DNA of 64,000 nucleotides from Cryoendolithus antarcticus. Lineage: Eukaryota; Ascomycota; Dothideomycetes; Cladosporiales; Cladosporiaceae. Shown in pieces: positions 1-11,197 of this stretch. A program made the position numbers and the translations under genes. Position 1 is the first letter of the stretch. The number at the start of each line of letters is the position of its first letter. The stretch covers positions 248,001 to 312,000 of the forward strand of contig NAJO01000002.1 in the NCBI GenBank assembly GCA_002077065.1, in the 5' to 3' direction. The notes beneath the pieces were generated by a model. That model made no database searches. It was given only the letters and a program-made list of their open reading frames with translations, and had not been told where the DNA came from.

Positions 1-1370
1 ATCATTGAGCTTGATACGCATGTACAGCCCTTGGCTTCCACAATTCAAACGCTCGAAGCCTATGGTGCCGCGCATCGTGACGAATGTGCTGGATTTGTAG
101 ATGCGGTTCTTGTCGATGCGGGTCGCAGGAAGGGGCTTCTGGTCGTCGTAGATGCCAAGAGCAGCTGCGAGCTGGCTGATCTGTCCATCGTTCGTGAAGG
201 TCGCGATGAGTGGGTTCGGCGTGAAGGGAGATGTGCCATTTGCGTTGGTATAAGTCGCGTTCGGCCCGTCCACAAAGCGTTGTACGAGCGCGACGAGGAA
301 TGGTAGCATCAGCTGCTGCTCGATATCTGTGCCAGGGCCTGTGCCGTAGTACTTGAGGTGAAGTCAGTACACGTGTATTCGATGTAGCACCAAGTGCGAG
401 GAGCACGACATGCACTTACATATCTGATGTCTTGAGCATACTCGTACTGCTCGATCTCATGCTTCTTCAGCACATTGCACCACGGACTCGTCCGGCCAGT
501 AATCTGTGTCTCGAAGCCGCACAAGGTGGCGAAGGTAGTGATGTCAGAAGCAGTGAAGTTGAGCCCACTGAAAAGTCCATTTATACGAGTCACAATGGGT
601 GGCAGGTAGATATTGGCCCATGTTGTCGCATTGATACCTCCGCTAGTATCGTTGTACAGTGGGCAGAGGTCGGACGGAGCAAGCGAATTGGCAATTGAGC
701 GTGGGTCAGTGTTGTTAAGCACGTAGACTCTGCCAAGATCAGTGGCATTGGGACCAAGGTAGCCGCGAGCAAAAAGGCGTGCAGAGTCGACGACTCGATA
801 GCCTGTCTCCTGGTAGCGGTTTGCCCACAGCACGTACGGCGTGTTCTCCTTGTAGAAGCTTGGGTAGTTCCAACGATACTCCACGCCCATATCGTACAGC
901 TCCTTGTAGCCTCCCAGTGACACTTGGGATAGCTGAGCAGCTGGATTGGTGAGCACTGGCTGCCATGTCTTCAGGAAGTCCAGGTCTCGGTCCTTGACCG
1001 TGAACGTAGCGTTTTGGATCTGTGCAGCATGAGACAGGTGCAGTCATCGACAAGGAATGGTCATCTACCTTCGCAGCCAAGGTTACCCAGCCATTGTATG
1101 CCCCCGGATCAGGATACCTCGAGCCATGTCTCGACGTCAAGGCGGCCTGATCTATTCGACAGCCTTGCGGAGCTTCGGGTGAGATATTGTTGACATTCGG
1201 ACCAGAGAACCAAGGCTACGTCGAAGACTTCTTCAGCGATCAGGTGACTTTCGATAGTTGATGGGGTCAACACGTACACTGTTCCCTCCGAGATGCTGCA
1301 GCGGATCAAACGACTCGGCTGCAGTGGACACGACAAGCGCGGTGAGGATGAAGCGTGCAGGTACAAGCAT
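1..1370 (-). CDS. Secreted histidine acid phosphatase (phytase-like), 3' end beyond the window
   Basis: This is a clade-2 histidine phosphatase, a family of extracellular phosphomonoesterases that release phosphate from phytate and other organic esters. Four exons fit in phase: 1278-1370, 1069-1215, 420-1019 and 1-351, and the reading frame is still open at the window edge. Exon 1 encodes a signal peptide (MLVPARFILTALVVSTAAES) followed by FDPLQHLGGNS, a typical fungal start of the mature protein. The split GGNS/PWFSGP is restored only by removing the intron at 1216-1277. Exon 2 carries RHGSRYP, the catalytic RHGxRxP motif. About 397 residues are visible of an expected 450-500. The region where the proton-donor His-Asp pair normally lies reads FTNDGQI, so the Asp is kept but the preceding His is Asn. 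Several NxT sequons fit a secreted glycoprotein. I chose the start at 1370 rather than the upstream in-frame ATG because it places the signal peptide at the N-terminus. Confidence 0.88.
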
Positions 1371-2033
1371 GGTTGAGGATGTGCAGGACACTGTAGACAC
1401 GCTCTGTCTCCAACGATCTACCAATGACAGGAGCGCTGTCTACTTGTACTCCTTGTACGTACGACAAAGAAATGCGTGAAAACACTACTTTACCTTTCAA
1501 GCCTATCAAGGGACAGGCGTGCGTGCCGTAAGCCTGTGCTAAGGCTTCATCGTTGCAGAGAGTGAATATACAGCTTTGACTTCTACATGCCCACGTTTTG
1601 CTGCGGAAGAAGCCATTGGCCAAAGTTCAACGCACAGCATAGAAATCTTGATGGAGAAGTCAGAAAGTGGCAGGTGTTTTGGCGGGACTCCACAGCTCGG
1701 TTGGCATCTGCCGTCCACCGCCAAGCACGTCGGCTTCTGCCACTGTGTGCCGATCTCCTCAAGTCATGCTGTGTTTCTTGCGTCGCTCGCTTTGAGTCGT
1801 ATCATATGACTGCACCCATATGTTCACTGCTCCATGAGTATCAAGTATGACCCATGAAGCATCTCTCACCTCCAATGAATGCAGATAGTCGGTCGGGTAG
1901 CGGCTCAGAACGCTGCAAGCGAAATCCAGCCATCACGATGCTGTATTACTGTGAACATATGTCAACGAACGCCCATTCCATCGATCCTATCGCCAGACTC
2001 ACATGCCCCAGAGCATCTTCACTCTTCGTGTGC
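1371..2033. other. Intergenic, upstream of the phosphatase
   Basis: There is no convincing coding sequence here. Short ORFs on both strands lack domain signals and do not join through plausible introns. The stretch should hold the phosphatase promoter and the 3' flank of the small gene above it. A possible extra exon of that small gene around 1860-1910 (minus) could not be confirmed. Confidence 0.5.
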
Positions 2034-2396
2034 TCATACCACGTAGCACAGTATCGAGCCTATCACCACCTCATTCGTGCTCAACAGCGCAGGTGAATCG
2101 TAGCGAAAAGGCGCACTTCCTCTCTGCAGTCCCGCAGCATCGATGTAAGCTCGGCACTCGAGGGTTGTCCAGTCGACGTTGACAGACTTATTCGCCGCCA
2201 TGGCAAGGCTTGTACAAAAGAATTCACCGTCGAATGTCTTCAGATTACCAATGTCGACAGTCTTCCTGACCGAGATCGCTGGGAAGAGTGACACTCCGCC
2301 GTAGATAATGTCAATGCCGATGCTGGCGTTGTTCGTAACGGCTAGTGTTGCGGCAAAGGCCATGAACATGAGCAGGAGAGCTGGAATCATCATCAT
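2034..2396 (-). CDS. Putative small secreted protein
   Basis: This is an unrecognised protein of about 120 residues. Counted from the triple ATG at 2388-2396, it begins with a strong hydrophobic leader (MMMIPALLLMFMAFAATLAV) that looks like a signal peptide. A short, mostly polar mature part follows with three cysteines (FFCTS, LECRA, LCYVV) and sequons NNAS and NKS. The open frame continues upstream to 2585, but starting there would bury the leader, so the internal ATG is preferred. The stop at 2034 lies in TGCTACGTGGTATGAG, where GTATGAG could also serve as a splice donor, so the true C-terminus may be longer. Size and leader resemble small secreted or effector-like proteins, but that is only a size-based comparison. 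Confidence 0.4.
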   Translation of the reverse strand: MMMIPALLLMFMAFAATLAVTNNASIGIDIIYGGVSLFPAISVRKTVDIGNLKTFDGEFFCTSLAMAANKSVNVDWTTLECRAYIDAAGLQRGSAPFRYDSPALLSTNEVVIGSILCYVV

Positions 2397-3038
2397 CTTG
2401 GGACTCAGTAACTTTGCTCTGATTGAGATGCTTTTCGAGCAGGTAGCGCGATACTGTGAGCCAAAGTTGCAGGCTTTCCGAGTATAAGTAGTACCAACAG
2501 TGAAAGAGGAACGGGTGAGGACTTGAGCAGTACATGTTGACGTTGCTTGCCACATGTCGCAAACGAAATCTGCAGGTGCGTCCACTTACCTGCTCACGAG
2601 CAAGAGCACATGTATGGAAAAGCGCCTACACGTCGGTGATCGAGGTTGCCATAGTATCTTGCACGCGAGATCAGCTCAGTGTCTGCTGGCAGGGGCTTGT
2701 TGCTGGAAGCAGGGATGGCGATCAGCATTAGAATGATCAAACGTAGCACTCATGGCACGGAGACCGTGTAATTTCTCCACGTTAGTACACTGCGAGATGC
2801 ACCGCGGGAGGAGGTGCGTCTTCAAGGGAAGAGAGTCCCATAGCTGGCGGGGAGATCTAATCGAAGAGGCGGAAAAATGCCGCCCAAGCTCCCGTACCCC
2901 ACGCGACACCCATGTGTGTCGGCGTGGTCGGGTATCTTCTTCGCGTCCACCAAACCATCGAAGTACCCTTCTGTACACCGGTACATTGGCCTTTGGTTAC
3001 CACTTCTTGCGCGGACCACGGTATCCAGTTACCCAAAC
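2397..3038. other. Divergent promoter region
   Basis: This stretch separates the minus-strand small secreted gene from the plus-strand DUF1295-like gene. The in-frame extension of the latter back to 2877 is not homologous in appearance to its family, so I treat it as untranslated. No distinctive repeat or RNA gene was seen. Confidence 0.5.
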
Positions 3039-3910
3039 ATGGCTTCCCCCAAGTCAGGCGAGAGCTACTCCGCCAGTTCCTCCAAGCGCGATATGATTCC
3101 CCGCGGTGTCAAGAAGCCAAACAACATCGGCACCGCGACCTTCGTCGGCGCTCGCGCCCTAGATCCCTTCCTGCAATACTCCATACTAGGTCAAGGCCTG
3201 GGCAATGGCCTCATATCGCGTCTCGGAGGCGAGGTCCTGCCGCAAGGTCCAGCACTGATCACAAACAGCTTTCTCGACAGCGCTATCGGGCTCAGCCCGT
3301 ACCGCACGATCTTGTTCGCGATGAGTGCAGGCAGCATGTTGAAGCAGAACATCACCGTTTTGGCATACACACAGGAGGAAGTCACGCCACAGACTGGGCT
3401 GATCGTGGGCGCGTTCAACGCTGCGATGAACTCCGTAAACTCACTGCTCTTCGTATGCAGGCAGACATCGGCGTCGACGAACGGAGAGCACTTCCCGCAG
3501 TCACCACTTATTGTGGGATCGATCCTATATGCCACTGGTATCGCCGTGGAGCTCGGAAGTGAGGTACAGCGGGCTGTGTGGAAGAAAGACCCCGCGAACA
3601 AAGGCAAGGTGTATGAAGGAGGGCTTTTCGCGCTGAGTAGGCATGTGAACTACCTAGGTTACACCATGTGGAGGGGTGGATACGCACTTGCGGCCGGTGG
3701 ATGGGTATGGGGTGCTATCACAGCGGGGTTTTTCGCGTACGACTTCACGCAGCGGGGCATCCCAGTGTTGCAGCATTACCTGGAGGAGAAGGTGAGTGGC
3801 TCAGGCGACCCTCCAGCGAGAACGCTGTCACTGACCTTGTGTAGTATGGAGCGCAGTACGACCACTACAAGCAGGCTGTGCCTTACAAGCTTTTACCTTA
3901 TGTATATTAA
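3039..3910 (+). CDS. DUF1295 / steroid 5-alpha-reductase-like membrane enzyme
   Basis: This is a multi-pass membrane protein of about 272 residues with features of the DUF1295/ICMT-steroid-reductase superfamily, whose members act on lipids using NADPH or SAM. Exons are 3039-3791 and 3845-3910, separated by a 53-nt GTGAGT...TGTAG phase-0 intron. Splicing replaces a long meaningless tail with the short family-like ending YGAQYDHYKQAVPYKLLPYVY. The C-terminal half shows the conserved pattern GLFALSRHVNYLGYTMWRGGY, then further hydrophobic segments and the Tyr-rich terminus, as in cofactor-binding C-terminal domains of this superfamily. The start MASPKSG is the first ATG after the 5' flank. No genomic partner hints at the substrate. 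Family assignment is fairly secure; the reaction is not known. Confidence 0.75.
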
Positions 3911-4800
3911 TCCTAGATCTTCAGGGAATCGAAGCTCAGACCGACTACGAGATACCCGGTGTGGTGAAATAGCGTGCTTCGGTCGCCATGCAATGGCCTT
4001 TCGCACTTCACCTGAAAAGGATCAATCATCTGCTAGGTGCATCGAGCAATATTACGTAGGCGGCGCAAGCTACACCAAGCTACACCGTCTCGCCAATCCA
4101 CGCCTGCTGCGCGAGAAGTGACGGGAAGCTCGAGTTTGATCGATTATCAGCTTACGATCCCCGACGGTGTGTTGTCAACGATGAGGCTTCATGACAGTGC
4201 TAGGGCAGCAGCGTAGTATACTGAGCCAGGGCAGGACATTCGTCTTCGCCCTTGACTCTAGTGTAGTAGGACCGGAAGAGCCATGAAGTGCAGTACAAAG
4301 CGGAAGTGGCCTTCTTGATGAAGTTGGATCATATGCATACAACGTGACACGAGGTACGATAGGCGAACTATAGGCTAGCGTGAGATTACTCATCACAGCT
4401 GAAACACCTACAAAGTTCACGGAGGCCTCGCTTGCCCAGGGTCTCGAGAACAGAGAACAAGTTGCCGATGAGCTGATGCACGTCGCATCCTTCGCCAATG
4501 CGCGCCTGATCATGGTTCAGCTTATCATTGGCCGGGTCGCGTGTTTTCTGAGTGCATATGACGGCTCAAATGGACTCAATTTGGCCCCCCAATCTGCGTC
4601 GTACGATCACAGACCCCAGTGCGACCCACCCTCTCTGTACATATGCTACCGAGCTGTCAACTTCAGCCCTGCGAGAAACTCCATGGTGATGTGTTAATCC
4701 CACATGCGAGCCCATCTCATTTGTATTTTTTCTCAAGTCACATACTGCACGAGAAGAGGCAAGCGACGTCAGGATCTACCTAGAGCGTGTCGTCTTCATC
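3911..4800. other. Intergenic, 890 bp
   Basis: I see no supported gene. ORFs at 4380-4697 (plus) and 4175-4513 (minus) overlap each other, have no recognisable domain and lack splice partners. The downstream part should contain the P450 promoter. Confidence 0.5.
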
Positions 4801-6378
4801 ATGGCTCTCGACAGTGCCTTCCTGGCCGAACACACCATTCTCAGCGCAGTGGGCCTGAGTATCGCACTCTTCGCCACAGCATTCTACTACACCTTCGCAA
4901 GGGCATCTCTCCCAGCCAATTTACCACAATACACAACCGAGACATGGCCCATCATCGGCTGCATGCAATTCTTCACGGAGCGATGGAGTTTCTTCCAACG
5001 ACAAATGGCAAAGTCGCCCACAGGTAATTTCACTTTCCACGCTGGCCATAAAGTGGTTGTCGCACTATCCGGCGAGGAGTCACGAAAGATCTTCTTCGAC
5101 AACAGACAGCTTGCCTTCTCCGAGGGCTATGGACCCATGCTTGGTGGTGGCGCCGTCTCTACCTCCGAGAACGGCAAGACTGGTGACATCGAGGACTTCA
5201 GCGGGTACTTCAATCGACGCCTGATCGCGATGCTCAAAGGCCCAATACTGGCGAAGGGTCTCCCGCAGATGCTGACAGATGTGCGGACCACGATGGACAA
5301 GCTTGCCGCGAGCAAGGACTGTGTCACAGATCCATTTGACAGCATTTATGGTGTCGTGTTCCAACTCACTATGCGTGCGGTCGGCGGCAGAGAGATCGCA
5401 GACGATCCAGTAGTGTTGCGAAAAGTCCTGCAGTACTTCGAGGCGATCGAGGGCACGGCGAAACCCTTCAACATCATGTATCACTGGATGCCCACTCCAG
5501 CGAAGGCTCTGAGGACATACAACGGGGCGAAGCTCTACATGCTCTTCAAGAAGATCGTTGATGCGAGGAAGAAGGAGAATCGTCGCGAGGACGATGCGCT
5601 GCAGTATCTCATTGACCAGGGCGACGACGTCGTAAACATCATAACATGTGAGTCACTTCCGTCATGAGCCCAATTGTGGAATCCCAACTTACAAGACGCA
5701 GTCGTTCTTGGCGCGTTGTTCGCTGGGCAGCTCAACTCGGGAATCAATGCTGCCTATATCCTCGTCTACCTGTCCAACAATCCCGAGTGGCTGGGACGTG
5801 TCCATGACGAGGTCAACGCAGTAGCTATGCAGTACAACAGCGACACTTCAATTCCCCTCAAGACCAGACTTGCCGACGTGCCGATCACGGCCTGGGAAAC
5901 TGAGTTCCCGATGATCGATCTTTGCCTGAAGGAGTCCATTCGCTTGCAATCGGCAGGCAATGCGTTCCGGAAGAATACCTCCAATACTGCTATCCCGTTG
6001 AACAAGAAAGGTACCGAAGTGATCCCACCCGGAGCCTATGTCACTTATGCTGTTGGGGATCTGAACTTCAACACGGATATCTACACCGACCCAGATCACT
6101 TTGATCCAGGCCGGTTTCTGCCAGACCGAGCGGAAGATCGCAGGCAGCATTATGGAGCCATGACTTGGGGATTGTCGAGACATCCGTGTCTTGGCATGCG
6201 CTTTGCGAAATTGGAGAACAACTTGCTGACGGCGTTCTTCGTGGCGTACTTTGACGATCTTCATTTGGTGGACAGGAAGGGTAACAGTGCCAAGGTGCCG
6301 ATGGTGAACAAGGAGAACCACACCGCGAAGAAGCCGGATGTTGAGGTGCTGTTGAAGTATCATCTCAGGCAAGACTGA
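4801..6378 (+). CDS. Cytochrome P450 monooxygenase
   Basis: A P450 of 507 residues encoded by exons 4801-5647 and 5702-6378. Removing the 54-nt intron joins the I-helix as IITF/VLGALFAGQLNSG. An N-terminal hydrophobic anchor (residues about 10-35) indicates microsomal location. The K-helix ExxR motif is visible in CLKESIRLQ and the heme-binding loop is WGLSRHPCLGMRFA, with the axial Cys near residue 445. The usual Phe of the loop is Trp here. The I-helix AGxxT motif is AGQLNS, lacking the canonical Thr but offering a Ser. The overall pattern recalls CYP51/CYP7-like fungal P450s, but I cannot name a CYP family. No biosynthetic backbone gene is adjacent, so there is no evidence that it belongs to a secondary-metabolite cluster. 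Confidence 0.88.
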
Positions 6379-6650
6379 AGGGAGCGTGTTCCTGATGGTG
6401 CGACAGAGCAATCCGGTAGATATCAAACAGGTTCATCGTGATGTTCGAGTAACGGATTTTAGTTGTATCGTCGGGTGTAGCCGCGCTAAGCGACACTCGA
6501 TGGACGCGCCTGCTTCACGCGTAGCATATATACCTCTTCGATCCAGTCGATTTTCCAGCCTTAACACATGTAATACGCCCATACTGACCGTCCTGATGAT
6601 ACTGGGCCGCTCAAATGCTCTAATCTAGGCGTATCCCTGAGTTGACGATC

Positions 6651-8646
6651 ATGGCACTATCATCAGAGCAGCAGATCGAGTTGCAAGCACAGCTCGAGCG
6701 AGCCGTTGAAGAGTGCAACGAGAGATGTCTCTACTTTGCTGCAAAGTGGTGAGAGTCGTCCAAAGTGCCTGTAATCGGACTGAACTGATTCGCAAAGGTC
6801 AGCTGAGCTGCTGAATTCCTTTGCCGAATCATCACAGAACGATGTAGACGGCACAGATGATACCGATATCGACGAAGATGTTGATGACAGACCACTGCCA
6901 CGTCATACAAAGCACAGCGGTCGAGAGTCCCGACTCGAAGCAAAAGAGCGGCCCCGCTATCTACTCGCAAAGTCGCTCTTCGACTGCAGGGAGTATGATC
7001 GATGCGCGGCGGTGTTCTTGCCACATCAGGTCCCTCATAGCACGCCCATTCGAGAGGATGCTGTACCTCCTACTCGACTGTCCTTGACACCGAATCCGAA
7101 GAGCAGGTCGAAGCTGTCGCTTGGAGCAACGCCCGTCTCGAAGCCCGTCATTCTCGCCATTCCGAAGAACCTCAGCGAGAAAGCTCTATTTCTGACACTG
7201 TACGCAAGGTACATGTCTGGTGAAAAACGCAAACTTGAAGACTCAGAGACTATCTTGGGACCAGCCGATGGACCCGTGACTGCTAACAAGGAAATTGCCG
7301 GTATCGCATCCGTACTGGAGGAGTACTTCAATGCTCGCGGCGGCTTACAAGATACCTCGAAATCACAAGGATGGCTCGACTACTTGTACGGTCTCGTGCT
7401 CATGAAGAACAAGTCAGAGAGCCTGGCGAAGCAGTGGCTATTGAGGAGCGTCAATGCGAATCCTCACAACTGGGCAGCCTGGCAGGAGCTAGCCGCTTCA
7501 ATCGGGTCGATCGAGGAGCTGCAGCAAATCAATGAGTATTTGCCACGAGACATCATGGCATTCATGTTCAATATCTTCTGCAACCAGGAGCTGTTTCAGT
7601 CGACGACTGAGGTATACAATACGCTGACACAGATTCAAGCCATCTTCCCCAGGTCTGCCTTCCTTCAACAGCAGAAAGCATTGCTATATTACCACTCGCG
7701 CGACCATGATCAAGCAACACAGCTCTTCGATGCCTTGATCCGGGATCATCCCCATCGATTGGAAGGTCTTGAGATCTATAGCAATCTGCTGTATGTTCAA
7801 GGCAATCGGCCAAAGCTGGCAACTCTCGCCACCATGGCTAGTAATACGGACAAATTCAAGCCTGAGACAAATTGCATCCTCGGCAACTACTACTCGCTCA
7901 TCTCCGAGCATGAGAAGGCCGTCTTGCACTTCCGCCGCGCCCTAACCCTGGACCGCAATTTTCAAGCGGCCTGGACACTGATGGGCCATGAGTATATCGA
8001 GCTTAAGAATACGCAAGCAGCCATCGAGAGCTATCGCCGCGCCGTCGACACGAATCGCAAAGACTACCGCGCATGGTATGGTCTTGGTCAAGGCTACGAA
8101 ATGCTCGAATGCTACAGCTACAGTCTCTTTTACTATCAGCGAGCAGCTGCACTTTGCCCGGGTGATCCCAAGATGTGGGCGGCGGTTGCGAACGCATACA
8201 GCAAATGTGATAAGCTGCCCCAGGCTATACAAGCTTACAAGCGTGCTCTTGTAGTTGGCAGTCAAGTCGAGACTGGCTCGAGCTTTGGCTCACGCAATTC
8301 GGACCCACTTGCGCAAGCTGTTGGAGGCGCACTGGACCCACAGATCTTGTACGACATTGCTCTGCTGTACGAGCGTGAAGAGCGCTGGGACGAAGCAGCA
8401 GCCTACATGGAGCTGACGTTGGCGCAAGAAGAAGGTCCGGAGGAAGGCGACGTCGGGCTCGGGGTTATGCAGATCACTAGCCGCGCCAGGCTCTGGCTCG
8501 CCAGGTGGTGTCATCGTCAGGGTGATCTCGAGAGGGCCATGGAGCTGGCAAATGAGCTTTGTCAAGATGGCGTTGAAGTGGAAGAAGCGAAGGGACTGGT
8601 GAGAGACATCAGAGGTCAGATGGCTTTTGCTGAGGAGAAGAGATAA
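6651..8646 (+). CDS. CDC23: APC/C subunit Cdc23/Apc8 (TPR protein)
   Basis: A subunit of the anaphase-promoting complex, the nuclear E3 ubiquitin ligase that drives mitotic exit. Exon 1 is 6651-6748 and exon 2 is 6798-8646. The 49-nt intron joins CLYFAAKW to SAELLNSF with the Trp codon split TG|G. The product is 648 residues, normal for Cdc23. The N-terminal region contains the family pattern RPRYLLAKSLFDCREYDRCA. From about residue 230 there are repeated TPR units, including ALTLDRNFQAAWTLMGHEY and YRAWYGLGQGYEMLECYSYS, the best-conserved Apc8 stretch. An acidic low-complexity insert (DGTDDTDIDEDVDD) lies near residues 50-65. The downstream ATG that opens the long uninterrupted frame is not the true start, because it would drop the conserved N-terminal helix. 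Confidence 0.93.
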
Positions 8647-9132
8647 CACTGAGAGATATTATCCTGGAAGAGGCAATAAGGCATATGTGGTGAGCATGTT
8701 CAGATGGCTTGCTCACCGTGTTGGCGCTTGTCACAGTCAGCAGATGGCTTGCGATGACTGGAGAGGTGCCGACGCAAGTAACACTGCAAGCAGAAGCAAT
8801 GGTAAGTACTTCCTCCAGCGAAACCAGCATTGGGTTCCTCCGTCACTGCAGCTAGGCCTTATTGCCAAAGTTGTAAGGCCTCGTCGCTATGTGCGAATCA
8901 CAGCAGTGTTATAGTCGCCGCGCGGAAGACGATAGGGACCGCCTGTTCGAGCTTTCACGGCGACACTGAGCGAGCCTAAATACTACTTTCATCTTCTTGT
9001 CTTTCCTTGCCACTCTATCCTCACCTTCATCATCTCCTGCATCTTCCATCAGCTCGATCTATCGCCAATAACTTCTCACGATCTTCGATCCACTCGTCCG
9101 GAACACACATACCACACCAGTACATCAGCAAG
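8647..9132. other. Intergenic / 5' region of the repeat protein
   Basis: No gene was found. The last 130 bp before the next start are pyrimidine-rich (for example CTTTCCTTGCCACTC), as is common in fungal 5' untranslated regions. Confidence 0.5.
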
Positions 9133-9915
9133 ATGTCTTCGCAATGCCCTTGCTACGAGTGCGACTACGTACGTCGAGGCTACGGACCACCGTACTACCC
9201 ATGCGCTCGTACAGGCCAGACCCCTACCCTCGGCAGGGACGCCAGACAGATTGGCAGGACACCCACAGGTTACACGCCTCGCTTTCAGGACTTTCCTCCG
9301 ACAGGCTTTACGCCTCAAACTCGTGGTCCCTTCCGCCAGACTGGCAGAACACCGACAGGCTATCCGCCTGGCTTTGGCGGGTTCCCTCCAACGGGCTTCA
9401 CGCCTCAGCCTCGTGTTCCATTCGCCCAGAATGGGTACGCTTCGATGGCCGGCTTCGGCGGCACTGGCATGACGCCCCACTTCGTTGGTGCGTTCGGCGG
9501 CACCGGTCTCACGCCCCAGGTGGTGTACGGTACCGGCATGGGCCCAGGCCTTTGGGGAAGTCTAAGTCCTACAGGCCTCACACCATCCTTGCATCCGCCG
9601 TTCTTCCCGCCCGCGGGACTAACCCCAGGAGTCCCGCCTGCGTACTCCTCGATGTTGGGCAATTTAATGACTCCATACGCTCCGCACAACGATCGTTCCG
9701 AGGCTCGTAGACAGGAATACTACGACAGCCTGCGTCGTGAGTCTGAAGCGTATAATCGCCGTCATCGCGAGGAGTACGAGCAGCGCACGCCGCGTCCCGG
9801 GCCAACTGCTGATCGTCGGGCTGCTCGCGGTGCTGAGAGGCCTCCCTTCGGCGCCGAGGATCGCGAGCCTAGCTACTTCCACAGCGACTCCATCCGTAGT
9901 GGACGTACTCCATAG
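9133..9915 (+). CDS. TGxTP-repeat low-complexity protein, interrupted by an in-frame TAG
   Basis: Unrecognised. Translation from MSSQCPCYECDYV gives 260 residues, ending at a TAG at 9913-9915. The N-terminus has four clustered Cys residues (CPCYEC...PC). Residues about 30-185 are a degenerate tandem repeat built on (P)TGxTP, as in RTPTGYTP, PPTGFTP, GGTGMTP and GGTGLTP. The last part is rich in Arg, Glu and Tyr. The frame does not really end at the TAG: the next codon opens a further 204 open codons in the same frame, described in the next entry. I looked for a GT donor upstream that would splice this TAG out in phase and found none. Options are a recent nonsense mutation, stop readthrough or an error in the sequence. 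The context TAG-G is not the known leaky UGA-CUA. Confidence 0.6.
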   Translation: MSSQCPCYECDYVRRGYGPPYYPCARTGQTPTLGRDARQIGRTPTGYTPRFQDFPPTGFTPQTRGPFRQTGRTPTGYPPGFGGFPPTGFTPQPRVPFAQNGYASMAGFGGTGMTPHFVGAFGGTGLTPQVVYGTGMGPGLWGSLSPTGLTPSLHPPFFPPAGLTPGVPPAYSSMLGNLMTPYAPHNDRSEARRQEYYDSLRRESEAYNRRHREEYEQRTPRPGPTADRRAARGAERPPFGAEDREPSYFHSDSIRSGRTP

Positions 9916-10530
9916 GTGCCGACGCCAACGGTTAAGGTCGATACTCCTGGTCCAAAGGGCAGACGCTCGCCGCCACCGAAGCCATCTCCTCGACCCAAGC
10001 CGTTTCTTAGTACACCCTTAGCGCAGAAAAATAAGAAACCGACGCCTAAGCCATTGGGTCTGCGCCACTCTGAGAGTGCGTATGATGACGCGCCTGTCGC
10101 TGCTGGTCCTAGCAAGCCCTCAACTCGCGTCTACGATGACGAAGAGGTCGATATTCTGCGCCAAGAGCGTACGGACCTGGCTGCCGACAATCGGGACCTG
10201 CGTCGCCGCCTTCGCGAGACGGAGGACACACTTGTGCAGTCGCGCATGCAAGAGCAATGGCTTCGTGATGATCTGACGGAGGAAATGCTCGCCCGGGAAT
10301 TCGCACTCTTGCATAATGAGGACGTTCCTGAAAAGGACGCCACTGGAGGGGCCTCTGCCGTGACTGAGGGCGCTAAGGCTGCTCCAGTCGGCGACGCCGC
10401 GAAGGAGTACTCTGGTTCGGAGTCGACAATCCAGTCAGATGCCACCGCAGATGCCGAGACTCAGACCGTTGTCAAAGATGAGGAGTCACCGGACGCCTCG
10501 AAGACTAAGGAGCACGAGGCGCCGAAGTGA
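9916..10530 (+). other. In-frame continuation of the TGxTP-repeat gene beyond the TAG
   Basis: 204 open codons directly follow the TAG in the same frame and end at TGA. The start is GTG, not ATG, so independent translation is unlikely. The segment first shows a Pro/Lys-rich basic stretch (KGRRSPPPKPSPRPKP). A predicted coiled coil follows around EEVDILRQERTDLAADNRDL, and then an acidic Glu/Ala/Thr tail. Such a coherent disordered-plus-coiled-coil layout suggests it is the true C-terminal half of the gene, giving about 465 residues in total if the stop is bypassed. Confidence 0.55.
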
Positions 10531-11197
10531 AAGTAGAACAATAGTGACGTACTGCGCGACGAGCGTGGCAACACAAATTGCATTCAGAGTAGCGGGTTAG
10601 CTTCCCGGGTAGGGGACAAGATGGACCGGAGTTAGTCTAGTGGAATTTACACACATTCCCTTCGTCTCGCTGACAGTGTACTTTCTTGAAACGCCCATCA
10701 TGTTGATTTCCCAGCGTGATCCGCGATGCCCACTGTCGACCTTGTAGAGTCGACGGGCCCGCGGGTCCATTCCTTCATTTGCCAGATTTGCCAGTGAAGC
10801 TGTACAGATCCCGAGCTTTGCGCACCTACGCAGGCGGAGTACGTGACAGCATCTGTCGCCTTCACGCGGCACACCCTTTTCAAACGAGTTTGTCATTGGG
10901 TATAACGTCGATTTATCGACTGCTTGCTAATGGTCGCAGGGAGTCATCGCGCAGAACTCCAGTATATATGGTGAGTGTCTCTCGCCTTCTCCCTTAGATA
11001 TTGACAATAGCAATGCTCTCATTGCCTAGTAATACGCTTGAGCCCATGGTCATCTCTCCTTGATTTCCGTTGTTTGGCCACTCCCCGACTACCTCTTATT
11101 CTCCAGATCTCTTTACCACTTCAAACTTGAATCTCATCGACTGCCAAAATCTTCCATCAACACTAGATCCGCAACTCCTTCTACTCAATCAAGCGCA
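10531..11197. other. Intergenic
   Basis: No supported gene. Short ORFs on both strands look like chance. CT-rich sequence precedes the next start. Confidence 0.5.

Noticed and set aside
5848..6426. 192-codon minus ORF
   Set aside because: Antisense to exon 2 of the P450, whose heme motif and ExxR fix the real frame.
9737..9915. GTGAGT donor at 9737 as start of an intron ending at the TAG
   Set aside because: The 179-nt removal would shift the frame and run into TAA shortly after. It does not explain the interrupted repeat gene.
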